From Actinomadura viridilutea (lineage in GTDB: Bacteria; Actinomycetota; Actinomycetes; Streptosporangiales; Streptosporangiaceae), in NCBI GenBank assembly GCA_003001795.1, contig PVNI01000008.1:124001-188000 (forward strand): 64,000 nt of DNA, written 5' to 3'. Below the pieces are notes generated by a model. That model worked only from the letters and a program-made list of their open reading frames with translations, ran no database searches and was not told the DNA's origin. A program made the translations under genes and the position numbers. Each line of letters starts with the position of its first letter. The stretch's first letter is position 1. This document shows, piece by piece, positions 20,827-30,227 of the stretch.

Positions 20827-22788
20827 TCAGGAGAGCGTGAGCGGGGGGACGTCGGGCGGATCGAAGCCCAGAATCTGGCCGTAGAACGCCAGCTCGGCCT
20901 CCAGGCACGCGATCACGGTGTCGGCCCGGCGGAAGCCGTGGCTCTCGCCCTCGAACGTCAGGTACGCGTGCGGGATCTTCTTGGCGGCCAGGGCCTGCGC
21001 GAAGCGTTCGGACTGGTCGGGCGGCACGATCGGGTCGTCCAGGCCCTGCAGGAGGAGGACGGGGCAGGCGGTCTTGTCGGCGCTGTTGATGGGGGACCGC
21101 TCCTCGTAGGCGCGTTCGAAGCCCGGGAGGGGGCCGATCAGGCTGAACAGGTAGCGCGACTCGAAGTCGTGGGTGGTGTCGGCGAAGCCCGTCAGGTCGC
21201 TGATGCCGTAGTAGGAGGTGGCGGCCTTGAACACGTCGGTCCGGGTCACGGCGGCCAGCGTGGTCCAGCCGCCGGCGCTGCCGCCGCGGATGGCGATGCG
21301 GGCCGGGTCGGCGACGCCGCCGTCGGCGAGGGCCTTGGCGGCGGCGACGGCGTCCTCGACGTCCACCACGCCCCATTGGCGGCGCAGGCGTTCCCGGTAG
21401 GCGCGGCCGTACCCGCTGGACCCGCCGTAGTTGACCTCGACGACGCCGATGCCGCGGCTGGTGAAGTAGGCGCGTTCCAAGTCCAGGAGGCTGGAGGCGC
21501 GGCTGGTCGGGCCGCCGTGCACGAACACCACGTAGGGCGGAAGCTCGTCGGCGGGGCCGGTCGCCGCGGGATTGGCGGGCGGGAACACCAGCGCGTGGAC
21601 GGGCCGCCCGAACGGGCCTTCCAGCTGCTCCGCGCGCGGCCGGGGCAGGTAGGCGGCGTCGGGCAGGTCGGTCAGTTCGCTGCGCAGGGCCTCGGCGCGG
21701 CCGGTTTCGACGTCGACGCGCACGACGGCGGACGGCGTCGTGGGGCCCCCGGCGATCCCGACGACGGTGGTGCCGTCGGCCGACAGCGCGGGCACCCAGC
21801 ACTCGTACGGGGGGACGTCGACGTCGGTCAGTTCCAACGTCTCGGGGTCGTAGACGCCCAGGCGCATGTCGCCTTCACCGTGCAGGACGGCGAGCCGGCC
21901 GTCGTCGAGCAGCGCGTAGGGCATGCCCCCGAGGGTCCACAGCGGCGCGGCGAACTCCTCCTCGGCCGGGTAGAGCGCGGTGGGCGACTCCCCGTACAGG
22001 CCCACCTGGTAGATGTTCCACCAGCCGGGCCAGTCGGAGATGACGTACAGGGACTCGGCGTCGCGCCACATCGGCGCCAGGACGGATTCCGTGAGGCCGC
22101 CCTTGACCGTGCGAGGGGAGACGGCCTGGCCGTCCTCTAGGGCCGCCACACGCAGCTCTGTGCCCTCCCACGGCATGCGGGGGTGGTTCCACTGGATCCA
22201 TGCCAGGTGCTCCCCGTTGGGAGACGGCGCGGGGCTGGCGTAGAAGTCGGCGCCGCTGACCATCTCCCTGATGGCGGAGGCGTCCTGCGCTGCGCTCCCG
22301 TCCAGGGGGACGGCGACGATGGCGCGGCGGATGCCGTCCGGGGTGTGCCCCTCGCACACGCACCACACTTCCGTCTTGTCCGGGGACAGGACGTAGTCGG
22401 CGAAGCGCAGCCCCCCGGGGACGGCGGGTTCGGGCGTCAGGGGGCGCGGCTTGGCGTCGCCCGGGTCGAGCCGGTGCAGGCGCTGGTCCTCGTAGTTGGA
22501 GAACACGAGCGCGTACCCGTCGTCGACCGGCACCGGCAGGTACGAGCGCCCGCCGTACTCGTGGACGCGGGTGCGGGCGTTCCAGGGCGCCGGAAGCAGC
22601 TCGGTGCGCTGACCGTCTCGCAGATGGATGACCGTGGTACGGCCGCCCTCCTCGGGGCGGGTCTCCTGCCACCACACGTCACTGCCGTGAACGGTGGGGA
22701 AGCCGAGGCGAAGCCGAGCGCGAGCGACGTCGGCGGCAGATATGGGGGACGGCCAGGAGCCGTAGGGAAGGGTCGCACGAGCGGTCAT
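20827..22788 (-). CDS. S9-family prolyl-oligopeptidase-like serine peptidase
   Basis: The 653-residue protein has an N-terminal beta-propeller-like half and a C-terminal alpha/beta hydrolase domain. The nucleophile is in RGGSAGGWT (Ser near residue 500), the acid in LLQGLDDPIVPP (near 583) and the base in FEGESHGFRR (near 617), with the oxyanion region VFVHGGPTS. This is the dipeptidyl/acylaminoacyl-peptidase type, cytoplasmic since no signal peptide is seen. I start at ATG 22788 (MTARATLPYGSWPSPI), which fits relatives; ATG 22806 and TTG/GTG codons further upstream are possible. It converges on rny and probably recycles short peptides. Confidence 0.88.
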   Translation of the reverse strand: MTARATLPYGSWPSPISAADVARARLRLGFPTVHGSDVWWQETRPEEGGRTTVIHLRDGQRTELLPAPWNARTRVHEYGGRSYLPVPVDDGYALVFSNYEDQRLHRLDPGDAKPRPLTPEPAVPGGLRFADYVLSPDKTEVWCVCEGHTPDGIRRAIVAVPLDGSAAQDASAIREMVSGADFYASPAPSPNGEHLAWIQWNHPRMPWEGTELRVAALEDGQAVSPRTVKGGLTESVLAPMWRDAESLYVISDWPGWWNIYQVGLYGESPTALYPAEEEFAAPLWTLGGMPYALLDDGRLAVLHGEGDMRLGVYDPETLELTDVDVPPYECWVPALSADGTTVVGIAGGPTTPSAVVRVDVETGRAEALRSELTDLPDAAYLPRPRAEQLEGPFGRPVHALVFPPANPAATGPADELPPYVVFVHGGPTSRASSLLDLERAYFTSRGIGVVEVNYGGSSGYGRAYRERLRRQWGVVDVEDAVAAAKALADGGVADPARIAIRGGSAGGWTTLAAVTRTDVFKAATSYYGISDLTGFADTTHDFESRYLFSLIGPLPGFERAYEERSPINSADKTACPVLLLQGLDDPIVPPDQSERFAQALAAKKIPHAYLTFEGESHGFRRADTVIACLEAELAFYGQILGFDPPDVPPLTLS

Positions 22789-22944
22789 ATGCGAATCGTC
22801 CCGCATACAGACCCCTGTTGGGGCCATGAATGGGCAGTTGAACTCGGAAAGATACAAGTAGCTCACGTGGGACGCCCCGTACCAGGTCGTCCCCGGTAAG
22901 GCCGGGCCGTCCTACGGACGCCGCCTGCGCGAGGGCGGGCGGCG

Positions 22945-22973
22945 GCGAGAACATGAAGGGCGAGAACATGAAG
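22945..22973. repeat. 14-nt tandem direct repeat in the peptidase-gluD spacer
   Basis: GCGAGAACATGAAG occurs twice, at 22945-22958 and 22960-22973, separated by one base. The 238-nt spacer holds nothing else I can name. Confidence 0.6.
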
Positions 22974-23026
22974 AGGGCGCCGACGCTTGTGGCGGCGGCG
23001 CCCCCTGGGGTGGGAGGGGAGGAAAG

Positions 23027-24025
23027 TCAGGCGCTGGCACCGGTCGCGCTGCTCGTGGCGGCCATCCCCGGGGCCGGCGGGGCGCCCGTGCCGGTGCCCA
23101 TGGTCGTGGCGGCCGACTTGCGGCTGCGGCGGCTGCGGCGCTCCAGCAGCGTCGCCAGCCGGCTGAGCGCCATGTTGATGGCGATATAGATGACCGCGAC
23201 GACCAGGCCCGCCTGGATGAGGTTGTTGTGGTAGTTCGGCGGGATCTGCTTGAACCCGGCCTGGAGGAGCTCGGCGTAGGCGATGATGAAGCCGAGCGCG
23301 GTGTCCTTGAGCAGGACGACGAGCTGGCTGACGATCGCGGGCATCATCGCCGTGACCGCCTGCGGCAGCAGCACCAGGCGCATCACGCCGTTCTTGCGCA
23401 GGCCGATGGAGTAGGCGGCCTCCGCCTGGCCCTTGGGGACCGACAGCACGCCCGCGCGCACCACCTCGGCCAGCACCGAGCCGTTGTACATCACCAGGCC
23501 GAACACGACCGCGGCGAACGCCGGCACGGTGATCGTCCCGGCGTTGATCTCCACGCCGAAGATGGAGAAGAAGTACTCCACCGACAGGCGCTGGAACTGC
23601 CCGAACGGCGACTCGGCGATGACCGGGCTGATCTTGTTCGGCAGGAAGAACGCCAAGAAGATCAGGATCAGCAGCGGGATCGCCCGGAAGAACTCCACGA
23701 CCGCCCCGGCCGGGATCCGGATCCACCAGTGGTCCGACAGCCGGGCCAGGCCGAACACGGCGCCGAACAGCAGGGCGAGCACGGAGGCGAGCGCGGCGGC
23801 GCGGAGCGTGTTCCACAGGCCGGGCAGGATCAGGTTGTCCCAGACCTGCCACTCGATGAACGGGCTCCACAGCTCGCCCTCGAACTGGCCCTTGTCGGCC
23901 AGCCGCCAGATCAGCGCCGCGACCACGCCGAGCACCGCGATCGCCGACACCACGGTCAGCACCCGGTTGCGCGCCTGCGCCCGCGGGCCCGGCGCGTCGA
24001 ACAGAACGTTGGCTTCCTTGCTCAT
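23027..24025 (-). CDS. gluD: Glutamate ABC transporter permease GluD
   Basis: The 332-residue permease has an N-terminal membrane segment (about 22-42), a large periplasmic section (LADKGQFEGELW...), and the five-segment His/Glu/Gln permease domain with the ATPase-contact EAA loop (GQAEAAYSIGLRKNGVM). Compared with GluC it carries the extra N-terminal part and a Thr/Ala/Gly-rich C-terminal tail after RRSRRSRKS. It forms the membrane channel with GluC. Its ATG overlaps the gluC stop by 4 nt (ATGA). Family and gene order match gluABCD of Corynebacterium and Streptomyces. Confidence 0.9.
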   Translation of the reverse strand: MSKEANVLFDAPGPRAQARNRVLTVVSAIAVLGVVAALIWRLADKGQFEGELWSPFIEWQVWDNLILPGLWNTLRAAALASVLALLFGAVFGLARLSDHWWIRIPAGAVVEFFRAIPLLILIFLAFFLPNKISPVIAESPFGQFQRLSVEYFFSIFGVEINAGTITVPAFAAVVFGLVMYNGSVLAEVVRAGVLSVPKGQAEAAYSIGLRKNGVMRLVLLPQAVTAMMPAIVSQLVVLLKDTALGFIIAYAELLQAGFKQIPPNYHNNLIQAGLVVAVIYIAINMALSRLATLLERRSRRSRKSAATTMGTGTGAPPAPGMAATSSATGASA

Positions 24026-24723
24026 CGCGCCACCGCCATCCGCTTGGCCAGCCAACCGAAGAAGAACCCGGTCGGCAGGGTGAGGAGCATGAACCCGATC
24101 GCCACGCCGATGAACAGCGGGATGGCCCCGCTGTTGAAGGTCGGCAGGTCGAGGAGGTCCTTCATCACCGTCGCCGTCTCGGCGTAGCTCGCGGCGGCGG
24201 CCACCGTGGTGTTCTTGATCATCGCGATGAGGATGCTGCCCAGCGGGGCGATGACCGCGCGGAACGCCTGCGGCAAGATGATCATGCGCAGCGACTGGAA
24301 GAAGGTCAGCCCGATCGACCGGGCCGCCTCGGCCTGGCCGAGCGGCACCGTGTTGATGCCCGAGCGCAGCGCCTCGCAGACGAACGCGCCGGTGTACGCC
24401 GACAGCCCGGTGACCGCCCACCAGTAGTAGGTGGTGCCGGGGTCGTCGGAGAACTTCAGCGCCAGCGTGTCGTTCAGGCCCAGGGCGCACATGAGCAGCA
24501 CCAGGGTCAGCGGCGTGTTGCGCAGGACGTTGACGTACGCCGCGCCGACGGCCCGCAGCACCGGGACCGGCGACACCCGGAAGCTCACCAGGACCGTCCC
24601 GATGACGAGGGAGAGCACCGCCGAGGCCGCGGACAGGCGGACGGTCGCCCAGAACCCTTCGAGGATCAGGTCGAAGTTGTCGAAGAACGGGCCGAAGTCG
24701 AAAAGCTCGCTTAGCTGTGACAT
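24022..24723 (-). CDS. gluC: Glutamate ABC transporter permease GluC
   Basis: The 233-residue integral membrane protein has the amino-acid permease domain with membrane segments near 20-45, 60-80, 95-115 and 185-215, and the EAA loop GQAEAARSIGLTFFQSLRMI that docks on GluA. It pairs with GluD to carry glutamate across the membrane. It follows gluB by 227 nt, which contains no gene; a short processing or attenuation region there is possible but I see no clear hairpin. gluD overlaps its stop. Confidence 0.9.
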   Translation of the reverse strand: MSQLSELFDFGPFFDNFDLILEGFWATVRLSAASAVLSLVIGTVLVSFRVSPVPVLRAVGAAYVNVLRNTPLTLVLLMCALGLNDTLALKFSDDPGTTYYWWAVTGLSAYTGAFVCEALRSGINTVPLGQAEAARSIGLTFFQSLRMIILPQAFRAVIAPLGSILIAMIKNTTVAAAASYAETATVMKDLLDLPTFNSGAIPLFIGVAIGFMLLTLPTGFFFGWLAKRMAVAR

Positions 24724-24950
24724 GACGTTCCAGCGGTTCGGGGACGTGCCGCTGCCGCTCCGCGGGACCGCGCCCGGCGGCGGGCGCGCCCCGGAGGCGC
24801 CCGTCGCGGACGCGCGCCTCCGGGGCGGAGGACACCGGCACGGGACGGCCTCAGCCTGGACGGAACCGGACCCGGGTCGTCGGACAGGGGGCCTCGGGCG
24901 CCAGGCTCGGCCCGGGAGGCGGGCTCAGGCCGTCATCCAGCGGTCCGGGC

Positions 24951-25823
24951 TCAGGCGCAGCCTTCCATCTGCGGAGCGGTCGTGGCGAACTTCAGCCCCG
25001 TACCCGAGAAGTGCTTCTCCAGGAGGGTCTTGGCGGTGCCGTCGGAGTACATCTTCTGGATCGCCTGGTTGACGGCCTCGCAGGTCTTGGTGTCGCCCTT
25101 CTTGATGCCGACGCCGTACTTCTCGTCGGTGAAGGGGTCGTTGATGACCTTGAACGAGCCCTTCTGCTGGCTGGCGAACCCGGCCAGGATCAGGTCGTCG
25201 GTGCTGACCGCGTCCAGCGCGCCGGCCTTCAGCTTGGCGACGCACTCCGAGTAGCTGGAGGCGTCCACCAGCGTCACGCCGGAGATGGCCAGCTTGCCGT
25301 CCGGCGGGCCCTCGGTGACGCGGCGGAAGGAGTTGGACCCGGCGGCCTTGCACAGCTTCTTGCCCTTGAGGTCCTGGGCCTTCTTGATGCTGTTGTCGTC
25401 GGCCCGCACCATCGTGTCCTGGTGCGCGACGTAGTAGGGGCCGCCGAAGGTCACCTGCTGCTTGCGCGCCTCGGTGATGGAGTAGGTGGCCACCACCAGG
25501 TCGACCTGGCCGCCGCCGAGGAACGACTCGCGGTTGGCGGACGTGGTCTCCTTGAAGGTGATGCCGCTCTCGGGCACGCCCAGCTGCTGGGCGATGTACT
25601 TGGCGACGTCCACGTCGAAGCCCTCGAAGGTGCCGTCGGGCTTCTTCAGGCCGAGCGCGGGCTGGTCGAACTTGATGCCGATGGTGAGCTTCTTGGTCTC
25701 CTTGGCCTTGTCGACGACGCTCTTGGCCTCGGTCTTCTCGGTGTCGCTGCCACAGGCGGAAAGCGCCAGGGACAGCGCGGCGGCCGCGCCGATCACGGCG
25801 CCGAGACGACGACGTACTCGCAT
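24951..25823 (-). CDS. gluB: Glutamate-binding lipoprotein GluB
   Basis: The product of about 290 residues has a signal peptide with lipobox LALSAC (Cys near residue 24), followed by GSDTEK and a family 3 binding-protein body: KLTIGIKFDQPALGLKKPDG, GFDVDVAKYIAQQLG, TYSITEARKQQVTFGGPYYV. It captures glutamate outside the membrane. I use ATG 25823; a GTG four codons upstream (25835) is possible, and AGAGG lies 11 nt before the ATG. It sits 42 nt downstream of gluA. Confidence 0.9.
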   Translation of the reverse strand: MRVRRRLGAVIGAAAALSLALSACGSDTEKTEAKSVVDKAKETKKLTIGIKFDQPALGLKKPDGTFEGFDVDVAKYIAQQLGVPESGITFKETTSANRESFLGGGQVDLVVATYSITEARKQQVTFGGPYYVAHQDTMVRADDNSIKKAQDLKGKKLCKAAGSNSFRRVTEGPPDGKLAISGVTLVDASSYSECVAKLKAGALDAVSTDDLILAGFASQQKGSFKVINDPFTDEKYGVGIKKGDTKTCEAVNQAIQKMYSDGTAKTLLEKHFSGTGLKFATTAPQMEGCA

Positions 25824-25865
25824 GCTGTGGTGCACCTCTGCTTTCTGCTGGAGCCCCGCGAACTC

Positions 25866-26690
25866 TCAGTGCGTGAGGATCTTGGAAAGGAAGTCCTTGG
25901 CGCGGTCGGTGCGCGCGTTGGTGAAGAACTCGTCGGGCGTGTTCTCCTCGACGATCTGGCCGTCGGCCATGAACACGACCTTCTGCGCCGCCCGCCGGGC
26001 GAAGCCCATCTCGTGGGTAACCACGATCATGGTCATTCCCTCCCGGGCCAGCTCGGTCATCACGTCCAGCACCTCGTTGACCATCTCGGGGTCCAGCGCC
26101 GACGTGGGCTCGTCGAACAGCATGACCTTGGGCCGCATCGCCAGGGAGCGCGCGATGGCGGCGCGCTGCTGCTGACCGCCCGACAGCTGGGCGGGGTACT
26201 TCTGCGCCTGGCTGGCGATCCCCACGCGATCGAGCAGTTCCATCGCGTGCTTCTCGGCCTCCTCCTTGGGCACCTTGCGCACCTTGACGGGGCCGAGGGT
26301 GACGTTCTCCAGGATCGTCTTGTGGGCGAACAGGTTGAAGGACTGGAAGACCATGCCCACGTCGGCGCGGAGCCTGGCCAGCTCCTTGCCCTCCTTGGGC
26401 AGCTCCTTGCCGTCGACCAGGATCCGGCCGCTGTCGATCGGCTCCAGCCGGTTGATCGACCGGCACAGGGTCGACTTGCCGCCGCCCGAGGGGCCGATGA
26501 TGACCACGACCTCGCCGCGGTTCACCGTGAGGTTGATGTCCTTGAGAACGTGCAGATCGCCGAAGTACTTGTTGACGTTCTCGACCACGACGAGGGGGGC
26601 CGCCCCCGGATCGCCCTCCTGGGGCCCGCCTGCGACCTCGGTGACCTCCTTGTCGGTCACGTTCTCGGGCCTGCCTCCGCTGTCCGTCAT
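25866..26690 (-). CDS. gluA: Glutamate ABC transporter ATPase GluA
   Basis: The 274-residue ATPase has Walker [17 protein letters not shown]-loop [12 protein letters not shown], signature [16 protein letters not shown], Walker [15 protein letters not shown] and the switch His in VVTHEMGFA. It powers glutamate uptake through GluCD. Compared with relatives starting at the [11 protein letters not shown] segment it has about 33 extra acidic N-terminal residues ([15 protein letters not shown]...). The ATG at 26690 has no ribosome binding site, but a -35/-10 pair lies just upstream, consistent with a leaderless message. It heads the gluABCD operon. Confidence 0.92.
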   Translation of the reverse strand: MTDSGGRPENVTDKEVTEVAGGPQEGDPGAAPLVVVENVNKYFGDLHVLKDINLTVNRGEVVVIIGPSGGGKSTLCRSINRLEPIDSGRILVDGKELPKEGKELARLRADVGMVFQSFNLFAHKTILENVTLGPVKVRKVPKEEAEKHAMELLDRVGIASQAQKYPAQLSGGQQQRAAIARSLAMRPKVMLFDEPTSALDPEMVNEVLDVMTELAREGMTMIVVTHEMGFARRAAQKVVFMADGQIVEENTPDEFFTNARTDRAKDFLSKILTH

Positions 26691-26698
26691 GGGCTCGG

Positions 26699-26726
26699 AC
26701 TTTACGGCATCTACGGCGCGTAACAA
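26699..26726 (-). promoter_or_regulatory. Promoter of gluABCD, probably giving a leaderless transcript
   Basis: On the minus strand TTGTTA (26726-26721), a 16-nt spacer and TAAAGT (26704-26699) end 8 nt before the gluA ATG at 26690. The distance places the transcription start at or next to the start codon. Confidence 0.6.
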
Positions 26727-26951
26727 GCCTCCAGGCGGTACCGATACGATCACAGATGCGCACGTCGGCAGCCGATTCGCGGCCGGCGGGCGCGGCGGGC
26801 CGCCACTGCGGCCCCACAGGTCACGGTGCTGCCCCGGTCCCCTGCGACCTGCCGCGGCGGAGCGCCCCCGCGCTGTGCGACGCTCGGACCGCGCGGGCCG
26901 CGCCCTGAGCGCGCACGGCCCCCGGGACGCCGCGTACCCTTGGTGATTGCC

Positions 26952-28478
26952 ATGACCGCATCCGCAGAAAGCCGCGCCCGTACGTACGAGATCCGTACCT
27001 ACGGCTGCCAGATGAACGTCCACGACTCCGAGCGCCTGGCGGGGCTGCTGGAGTCGGCCGGCTACGTGCGCGCCGAGGGCGTCGAGCCCGACGTGGTGGT
27101 GTTCAACACCTGCGCCGTCCGGGAGAACGCCGACAACCGGCTGTACGGCAACCTGGGGCACCTGCGTCCGGTCAAGGACGGGCATCCGGGCATGCAGATC
27201 GCGGTGGGCGGCTGCCTGGCGCAGAAGGACCGCGAGGCGATCATCAAGCGCGCCCCCTGGGTGGACGTGGTGTTCGGCACCCACAACATCGGGTCGCTGC
27301 CCGTCCTGCTGGAGCGGGCCCGCGTGCAGCGGGAGGCGCAGGTCGAGATCGAAGAGTCGCTGGTGACCTTCCCCTCGACGCTGCCGACGCGGCGCGAGTC
27401 GCCGTACGCGGCGTGGGTGTCGATCTCGGTCGGCTGCAACAACACCTGCACCTTCTGCATCGTGCCGTCGCTGCGCGGCAAGGAGCGCGACCGCCGTCCC
27501 GGCGAGATCCTCGCCGAGGTGGAGGCGCTGGTCGCCGAGGGCGTCATCGAGATCACGCTGCTGGGCCAGAACGTCAACGCCTACGGCTCGGGGTTCGGCG
27601 CGCTGGGCTCGGCCCCGGACGAGGTCCGGGAGATGACCGCCGGCGGGCAGTCGGCGTTCGCCGGGCTGCTGCGCGCCTGCGGCGGCGTGGCGGGCCTGGA
27701 GCGGGTGCGGTTCACCTCGCCGCATCCGAAGGACTTCACCGACGACGTGATCGCCGCGATGGCCGAGACGCCCAACGTCATGCCGTCGCTGCACATGCCG
27801 CTGCAGTCCGGCTCGGACCGGGTGCTGAAGGCGATGCGCCGCTCCTACCGGCAGGAGCGCTACCTGAAGATCATCGAGAAGGTCCGGGCCGCGATCCCGG
27901 ACGCGGCGATCACCACCGACATCATCGTGGGCTTCCCCGGCGAGACCGAGGAGGACTTCGAGCAGACCCTGCACGTGGTGCGCGAGGCGCGCTTCTCCGG
28001 CGCGTTCACGTTCCAGTACTCCAAGCGTCCCGGCACCCCGGCGGCCGAGATGGAGGACCAGGTGCCGAAGGAGGTCGTGCAGGAGCGGTACGAGCGGCTG
28101 GTCGCCCTCCAGGAGCAGATCTCCTGGGAGGAGAACAAGAAGCTGGTGGGCCGCAGCCTGGAGGTGCTCGTCGCCGAGGGCGAGGGCCGCAAGGACGGGG
28201 AGACGCGCCGCCTGTCCGGCCGCGCCCCGGACAACCGCCTGGTGCACTTCCGCGCGCCGGACGAAACCGTCCGCCCGGGCGACATGGTCACCGTCGAGGT
28301 GACGTACGCCGCGCCGCACCATCTGGTGGCCGACGGGCCGGTCCGCGCCGTCCGCCGGACGCGGGCGGGGGACGCCTGGGAGGCGCGCCAGAGCGAGCCC
28401 AAGCAGACCGTTTCGCTGGGCATGCCGACGATAGGCCGTCCCGCGGCGCAGCCCGCGTCGTCCTGCACGGCGCACTGA
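26952..28478 (+). CDS. miaB: tRNA-2-methylthio-N6-dimethylallyladenosine synthase MiaB
   Basis: The 508-residue radical-SAM enzyme has an N-terminal UPF0004 domain with iron-sulfur Cys residues ([36 protein letters not shown]), the radical-SAM triad in [18 protein letters not shown] (about residue 160), and a C-terminal TRAM domain (about 390-470). It adds the methylthio group to A37 of tRNAs reading UNN codons, on the isopentenyl group made by MiaA, encoded nearby. I start at ATG 26952; a GTG three codons upstream is an alternative. TACCCT at 26935-26940 suggests a very short leader. Confidence 0.95.
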   Translation: MTASAESRARTYEIRTYGCQMNVHDSERLAGLLESAGYVRAEGVEPDVVVFNTCAVRENADNRLYGNLGHLRPVKDGHPGMQIAVGGCLAQKDREAIIKRAPWVDVVFGTHNIGSLPVLLERARVQREAQVEIEESLVTFPSTLPTRRESPYAAWVSISVGCNNTCTFCIVPSLRGKERDRRPGEILAEVEALVAEGVIEITLLGQNVNAYGSGFGALGSAPDEVREMTAGGQSAFAGLLRACGGVAGLERVRFTSPHPKDFTDDVIAAMAETPNVMPSLHMPLQSGSDRVLKAMRRSYRQERYLKIIEKVRAAIPDAAITTDIIVGFPGETEEDFEQTLHVVREARFSGAFTFQYSKRPGTPAAEMEDQVPKEVVQERYERLVALQEQISWEENKKLVGRSLEVLVAEGEGRKDGETRRLSGRAPDNRLVHFRAPDETVRPGDMVTVEVTYAAPHHLVADGPVRAVRRTRAGDAWEARQSEPKQTVSLGMPTIGRPAAQPASSCTAH

Positions 28479-28481
28479 GGC

Positions 28482-29183
28482 GTGGCGCTGGTCTCCGCGG
28501 CGGTGTGCCCGCACCCGCCGCTGCTGGTCCCGGAGATGGCGGGGGCGGCCGCCGGTGAGCTGGACGGCCTGCGCGACGCCTGTGACGAGGCGGTGCGCAG
28601 GCTCGATGGGGACGTCCTCGTCGTCGTGGGGGGCGACGAACGCACCTGGCGGCCCGACGCCGACGCCGCGGCCGACTTCCGCCCCTACGGGCTGGACCTG
28701 ACGCTGGGGTCGGGGCGGGACCGGCTGCCCCTGTCGTTGGCGATCGGATGCTGGCTGTTGCGGCGGGCCGAGCACACGCCGCCCGTCCAGTACCAGGCGG
28801 TGGCGTTCGACGCGTCACCGCGCGAATGCCTCGCTCTGGGCGAGCGGCTCGCCGGCGCCGCCGAACGGGTGGCGTTGCTGGTCATGGGGGACGGGGCGGC
28901 GTGCCGGGACGTCAAGGCCCCCGGCTACCTGGACGAACGCGCCGAGCCCTTCGACGAGGCCGTCGCGCGCGCACTCGGCGCGCCCCACGGCGGAGGCCGG
29001 CCGGACGTCGCCGCCCTGGCGGCCCTGGACCCGTCGCTGGCGGCCGAACTGCGGGCGGCCGGGCGGGCGGCGTGGCAGGTGCTGGCCGGCGCCGCGGGGA
29101 CCGCCCCGTTCACCGCCGAGCTGCTGGCCCACGAGGCGCCGTACGGCGTGGGCTATCTGGTGGCGAGCTGGACGCGGAGCTGA
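28482..29183 (+). CDS. Class III extradiol-dioxygenase-like (LigB fold) protein of the miaB-miaA cluster
   Basis: The 233-residue protein starts with [17 protein letters not shown], a LigB-like metal-site motif (His-Pro-Pro), and contains VVGGDERTW and a [18 protein letters not shown] segment. It matches the conserved Ala-rich proteins between miaB and miaA in actinobacteria (Rv2728c position). The fold is that of class III extradiol dioxygenases, but no aromatic substrate is implied by the setting, and the function is unknown. Its GTG start is 3 nt after the miaB stop, so it is translationally linked to miaB. Confidence 0.8.
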   Translation: MALVSAAVCPHPPLLVPEMAGAAAGELDGLRDACDEAVRRLDGDVLVVVGGDERTWRPDADAAADFRPYGLDLTLGSGRDRLPLSLAIGCWLLRRAEHTPPVQYQAVAFDASPRECLALGERLAGAAERVALLVMGDGAACRDVKAPGYLDERAEPFDEAVARALGAPHGGGRPDVAALAALDPSLAAELRAAGRAAWQVLAGAAGTAPFTAELLAHEAPYGVGYLVASWTRS

Positions 29184-29279
29184 CCAAGCCGCTCGGGGCG
29201 CCCGACCGCCGCGGGGGCGGTCCGTCCCGCGGGGCCCGCGGGAACCGCGCAGACCCGCACCCTTGCCACAATTGAGCCC

Positions 29280-30227
29280 GTGACCTCACCCGACGTGATC
29301 GCCGTTGTGGGCCCGACCGCCGCCGGCAAGTCCGAGCTGGCGGTGGAGCTGGCGCTGCGGCTGGGCGGCGAGGCCGTCAACGCCGACTCCATGCAGCTGT
29401 ACCGCGGCATGGACATCGGCACGGCGAAGCTCACCCGCGAGGAGATGCGGGGCGTCCCGCACCATCTGCTGGACGTGTGGGACGTGACGGAGACCGCGAG
29501 CGTCGCCGAGTACCAGCGGCTCTGCGACCAGGTCATCGCCGACGTCCGGGGGAGGGGCCGCCTCCCCGTGCTGGTGGGCGGCTCGGGCCTGTACGTGCGG
29601 GCCGCCCTCGACCACATGGAGTTCCCCGGGACGGACCCGGCCGTCCGCGCGCGCCTGGAGAGGGAGCTCGCCGAAGTGGGCCCCCACGCGCTGCACGAGC
29701 GTCTGCGGGAGGCCGACCCGGAGGCGGCCCGGGCGATCCTGCCGAGCAACGGACGCCGTGTCGTCCGGGCCCTGGAAGTGATCGAGATCTCTGGGCGGCC
29801 GTTCACCGCCACCCTTCCCGAGCACCGCTACCGGTACGACGCCGTGCAGATCGGCCTGCGCGTGCCCCGTCCCGAGCTGGACGCGCGCATCGCGATGCGG
29901 GTGGAGCGCATGTGGCGGGCGGGCCTGGTGGACGAGGTCCGCGAACTGGAGAAGCGGGGCCTGCGGGAGGGGCTCACCGCCAGCCGCGCCCTCGGCTACG
30001 CCCAGGTGCTGCGCTTCCTGGCGGGGGAGTGGACGGAGGAGCAGGCCAAGGCGGAGACCATCCGCGCCACGCGCCGGTTCGCGCGCCGCCAGGAGTCGTG
30101 GTTCCGCCGCGACCCGCGCGTGCACTGGCTGCCCTACGACGCGCCCGACCTGGTGACGCGCGCGTTGCGGATACGATCGGCAGCATGCGCTTCGTCAAGG
30201 GACACGGGACCGAGAACGACTTCGTGA
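29280..30227 (+). CDS. miaA: tRNA dimethylallyltransferase MiaA
   Basis: The 315-residue enzyme has P-loop VVGPTAAGKSELAVELA, the catalytic-site NADSMQLYRGMDIGTAKLT, LPVLVGGSGLYVRAALD and SNGRRVVRALEVIE, and C-terminal RATRRFARRQESWFRRDPRV. It transfers a dimethylallyl group to N6 of A37 in tRNA, giving the substrate of MiaB. It uses GTG at 29280, 96 nt after the previous stop. The last 43 nt overlap the start of dapF in another frame, so the C-terminal residues AACASSRDTGPRTTS are shared coding DNA. Confidence 0.95.
   Translation: MTSPDVIAVVGPTAAGKSELAVELALRLGGEAVNADSMQLYRGMDIGTAKLTREEMRGVPHHLLDVWDVTETASVAEYQRLCDQVIADVRGRGRLPVLVGGSGLYVRAALDHMEFPGTDPAVRARLERELAEVGPHALHERLREADPEAARAILPSNGRRVVRALEVIEISGRPFTATLPEHRYRYDAVQIGLRVPRPELDARIAMRVERMWRAGLVDEVRELEKRGLREGLTASRALGYAQVLRFLAGEWTEEQAKAETIRATRRFARRQESWFRRDPRVHWLPYDAPDLVTRALRIRSAACASSRDTGPRTTS
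30172..30177 (+). promoter_or_regulatory. -10 box for an internal leaderless dapF transcript
   Basis: TACGAT fits TANNNT and lies 7 nt before the dapF ATG at 30185, inside the end of miaA. No ribosome binding site precedes dapF, so an independent leaderless start is plausible. No clear -35 is seen. Confidence 0.4.
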
